From: Aristolochia californica
Taxonomy: Eukaryota; Streptophyta; Magnoliopsida; Piperales; Aristolochiaceae
DNA: 64,000 nt
NCBI GenBank assembly: GCA_029961685.1
Contig: JARWKL010000007.1
Coordinates: 22,081,013 to 22,145,012 of the forward strand
Reading direction: 5' to 3'
The notes under the pieces are model-generated. The model ran no database searches. It saw nothing but the letters and a program-made list of their open reading frames with translations, and was not told the origin of the DNA. Each line of letters opens with the position of its first letter. Positions within the stretch are counted from its first letter, which is position 1. The position numbers were made by a program, and so were the translations under genes. Of the stretch, positions 61,794-64,000 are shown piece by piece.

Positions 61794-63818
61794 TTGTGGC
61801 GTGTGAATAGATATGTTTTTATTTACATTAGTTATTATTTTAAATATTTTCCACACATCAACTATAAAATTTTTATTTTGTTGTGATCTTTTTTGCCTTT
61901 TTTGTTTACGGGATGAAGGGGGAGCGAAAACTCAAAGTTCTGATTTAAGAAAAAAGTGTACATCTAAAATGGAAATGCACAATGCACAAATGTAGAGAGA
62001 GATAATTTCAAAGAGTGTTTGTATGTTTTAGGGATCGTATGCACTTTTTCGTTTTTATATCTAAGGTTTTGCAATCGTCGGGAAACGGGGGAGGCGGGCG
62101 ATTTTTAACTGAGGGTTGACTTCAAATCCATAAGTCATTTCTTATAAAAATATAGCCCATTACGAATGACAAATCACTTTAAAACCATCTATGATAGTTA
62201 GCTCAACTTTTTGAATATGGGAAAAATAATGGCTTGTTTGACTCGGGTGAATATCCCACCGCACGTTCACTTGAGAATTTAATGAGCGTTTGTTATTCTC
62301 TTTAAAAGCTTTGGATCCATAGGTCATTTGAATCTTTAACATGTTTCTGGCATGCATATGCATTTTTTAAACATGTGTAGAAAAAATCTCCTTTATGTAA
62401 AATTCCAAGATATTAGTTTTGGACAAGCGGAGTTTCCCAAACATGGATAACAAAACTTTTTCGTTCATTTGTGGTGTGTGAATAAATTTTCTTCATTTAC
62501 TTTTTTTATTGTTTTAAACTTTTTCCGTACATCAACTATGAAATTTTCATTTTGCTGTGATCTATTTGCCTTTTTTGTTTACGGGATGAAGGGAGAGCGA
62601 AAAACTCAAAGTTTTGATTTAAGAAAAATGTGTACATCTAAAACGGAAATGCACAATGCACATATGAAGAGAGAGATAATTCCAAAGAGTGTCTGTAATT
62701 TTTTGGGATTGTAAGCACCTTTTCATTTTTATATCACAGGTTTTGCAATCGTCGTGAAAAATGGGTTGCGAAGGATTTTTAACTAAGTGTTGAATTACAA
62801 TCCATAAGTCATTTATTTCATACAAAAATATACCCCGTTACGCATGATAAATCACATTACAATCATCTATGATTAATTATGTCAGCTTTTTGCAACTGGG
62901 CAAAATAATGGCATGTTTGACTCGGGCAAATATCCCACCGCAAGTTCACTTGAGAATTTATTGAGCGTTTGTTATTCTCTTTAGAAGCTTTGCATCCATA
63001 GCTTAGTTGCATCTTTAACATGTTTCAAACATGCATATCCATTTTTAAAACATGTGTGGTTGAAATCTCTTTCTTGGAAAATTCAAAGCTATAAGGGTTA
63101 CTAGTGGAATTTCCCAAAATTGGATGAAAAAACTTTTGTGTTCATTTGTGTTGGGTGAATAAATTTTCTTGATTTATATTTGTTATTGTTTTAAATTTTT
63201 TTCATACATCAATTATAAAATTTTCATTTTGTTGTACGCTTTTTTCCTTGTTTGTTTTCGGGATGAAGGGAGAGCGAAAAGTCAAAGTTTTGATTTAAGA
63301 AATGAGTGTACGTCTAAAATGGAAAATCACAATGCAAAATTGGAGGGAGAGATAATTCCAAAGAGTGTCTGTAATTTTAGGGATTGTAAGCTCTTTTTAG
63401 TTTTTATATCTCAGGTTTTACAATCGTCGGGAATAATTGGTGGCAAAGGATTTTTAACTGAGTCTTGAATTGCAATCCATAAGACATTTCATACAAAAAT
63501 ATAGCCCGTTACGCATGATAAATCACTTTACAATCATCTATGATTGTTAGATCAAATTTTTTAAAATGGGCAAAATAATGACTTGTTAGACTCGGGTAAA
63601 TATCCCACCGCACGTTCACTTGAGAATTTAATGAGCGTTTGTTATTCTCTTTAAAAGCTTTAGATCCAAAGATCATTTGAAACTTTAACATGTTTCAAGC
63701 ATGCATATCCATTTTTAAAACATGTGTAGAAAAAATCTCCTTCATGTAAAATTCCAAGCTTAATAGGGTTGGACTAATGAAATTTCGCAAACTTGGATAA
63801 CAAAACTCTTGTGTTCAT
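61794..63818 (+). repeat. Last complete HOR: A 61794-62468, B 62469-63145, C 63146-63818
   Basis: Regular trimer of 675, 677 and 673 bp. The A landmark lost three bases (ACTTTGGTTCATTTG). The B has a 4-bp repeat (CATTTATTTCATAC, about 62812-62825). The C reads AAGAAATGAGTGTACG. The array shows no sign of ending. Confidence 0.94.
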
Positions 63819-64000
63819 TTGTGGTGTGTGAATGGATATTTTTTTTTTACATTAGTTATTGTTTTAAATATTTTTCACACATCAACTATAAAATTTTTAT
63901 TTTGTTGTGATCTTTTTTGCCTTTTTTGTTTACAGGATGAAGGGGGAGCGAAAACTCAAAGTTCTGATTTAACCAAAATGTGTACATATAAAATGGAAAT
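63819..64000 (+). repeat. Partial A monomer (right edge)
   Basis: The first 182 bases of an A monomer (GTGTGTGAATGGATATTTTT, GGGATGAAGG-like body). The window edge cuts it, and the satellite clearly continues beyond. Confidence 0.94.

Larger units (their letters stand above)
1..64000. repeat. Tandem satellite array, ~674-bp monomers in ~2023-bp A-B-C higher-order repeats
   Basis: The segment GGATAACAAAACTTTTGTG followed by TTCATTTG recurs every 665-677 bp across the whole window, always on the same strand, and everything between recurrences aligns to the previous copy. Three monomer types (A, B, C) can be told apart by fixed differences both just after this landmark and in the linker before it, and in most of the window they run A-B-C. 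Nothing non-satellite interrupts the array: no transposon, gene or unique sequence. The longest open frame in 64 kb is 105 codons. The family is unknown to me. A centromeric, pericentromeric or knob location is inferred only from the large homogeneous array and the HOR structure. Confidence 0.98.

Noticed and set aside
1..64000. Short ORFs (60-105 codons) on both strands as protein genes
   Set aside because: They recur at the satellite period, start mostly at TTG in a fixed repeat position, are cut by random stops and indels in other copies, and show no domain or gene context. The longest is 105 codons in 64 kb.
1..64000. CRISPR array
   Set aside because: The repeat unit is hundreds of bases long and the intervening sequence is not unique, so there are no spacers.
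1..64000. rDNA intergenic spacer or 5S array
   Set aside because: I saw no 5S, 18S or 28S sequence and no pol III internal control region in any monomer. The A-B-C order is also not typical of spacer subrepeats.
1..64000. LTR retrotransposon or DNA transposon derived tandem
   Set aside because: No terminal repeats, primer-binding site, polypurine tract, coding domain or target-site duplication was seen. An ancient origin from a transposon cannot be excluded.
1..64000. Internal half-monomer (about 337 bp) periodicity
   Set aside because: Reading the two halves against each other shows no consistent similarity beyond AT-rich runs, so the monomer does not look like a dimer.
1..64000. Bacterial, viral or organellar origin
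   Set aside because: A 64-kb homogeneous satellite with HOR structure and no genes fits nuclear heterochromatin. There are no ribosome-binding sites, operons or organellar genes.

Overview
The whole 64 kb window is one uninterrupted tandem satellite DNA array in a single orientation. I found no credible protein-coding gene, rRNA, tRNA, transposon, CRISPR array or other unique sequence. It is AT-rich (by eye about 70% A+T) and looks like constitutive heterochromatin (centromeric, pericentromeric or knob-like) of a eukaryote. The sequence does not identify the species. A 9-base patch at 47865-47873 that spells the plant telomere unit TTTAGGG is a weak hint of a plant.

The basic monomer is about 674 bp. 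I phased it on the TTG in the conserved segment ACTTTTGTGTTCATTTGTG and counted 93 full monomers from 245 to 63818, one short recombinant remnant at 43856-44339, and a partial monomer at each end. Three diverged types alternate. A is recognised by GTGTGTGAATAGATATTTTT, B by GTGTGTGAATAAATTTTCTTC followed by TTTACTTTTTTTATTG, and C by GTTGGGTGAATAAATTTTC followed by TTTATATTTG. Together A-B-C form a higher-order repeat (HOR) of about 2023 bp. The linker leading into each type is also diagnostic: C-to-A has GTTAGATCAAATTTTTG, A-to-B has GTTAGCTCAACTTTTTG, and B-to-C has ATTAATTATGTCAGC.

Layout: 245-14321 holds seven A-B-C units in strict order, followed by a C duplication and B-to-A skips (14.1-16.3 kb). 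From 16344 to 28471 there are six regular HORs. A disturbed patch with B/C hybrids and missing C monomers covers 28472-31165, and five regular HORs cover 31166-41268. From 41.3 kb to the end the order breaks down: A-A, C-C, C-C-C, B-B and C-B joins, a truncated monomer, a 46-bp micro-inversion at 56020-56065, and what looks like a new four-monomer HOR (A-B-C-C') at 44340-49721.

The main biological content is a record of satellite evolution. Hybrid monomers mark unequal crossover or conversion points. Private variants shared by distant units (offsets of 4, 5, 6, 8 and 9 monomers) show block duplication. Many switch points lie in one conserved 130-bp segment that ends in an 18-bp near-palindrome. 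Short ORFs (60-105 codons) recur once per HOR on both strands, but they are by-products of the repeat. All identity and composition figures here are estimates by eye.
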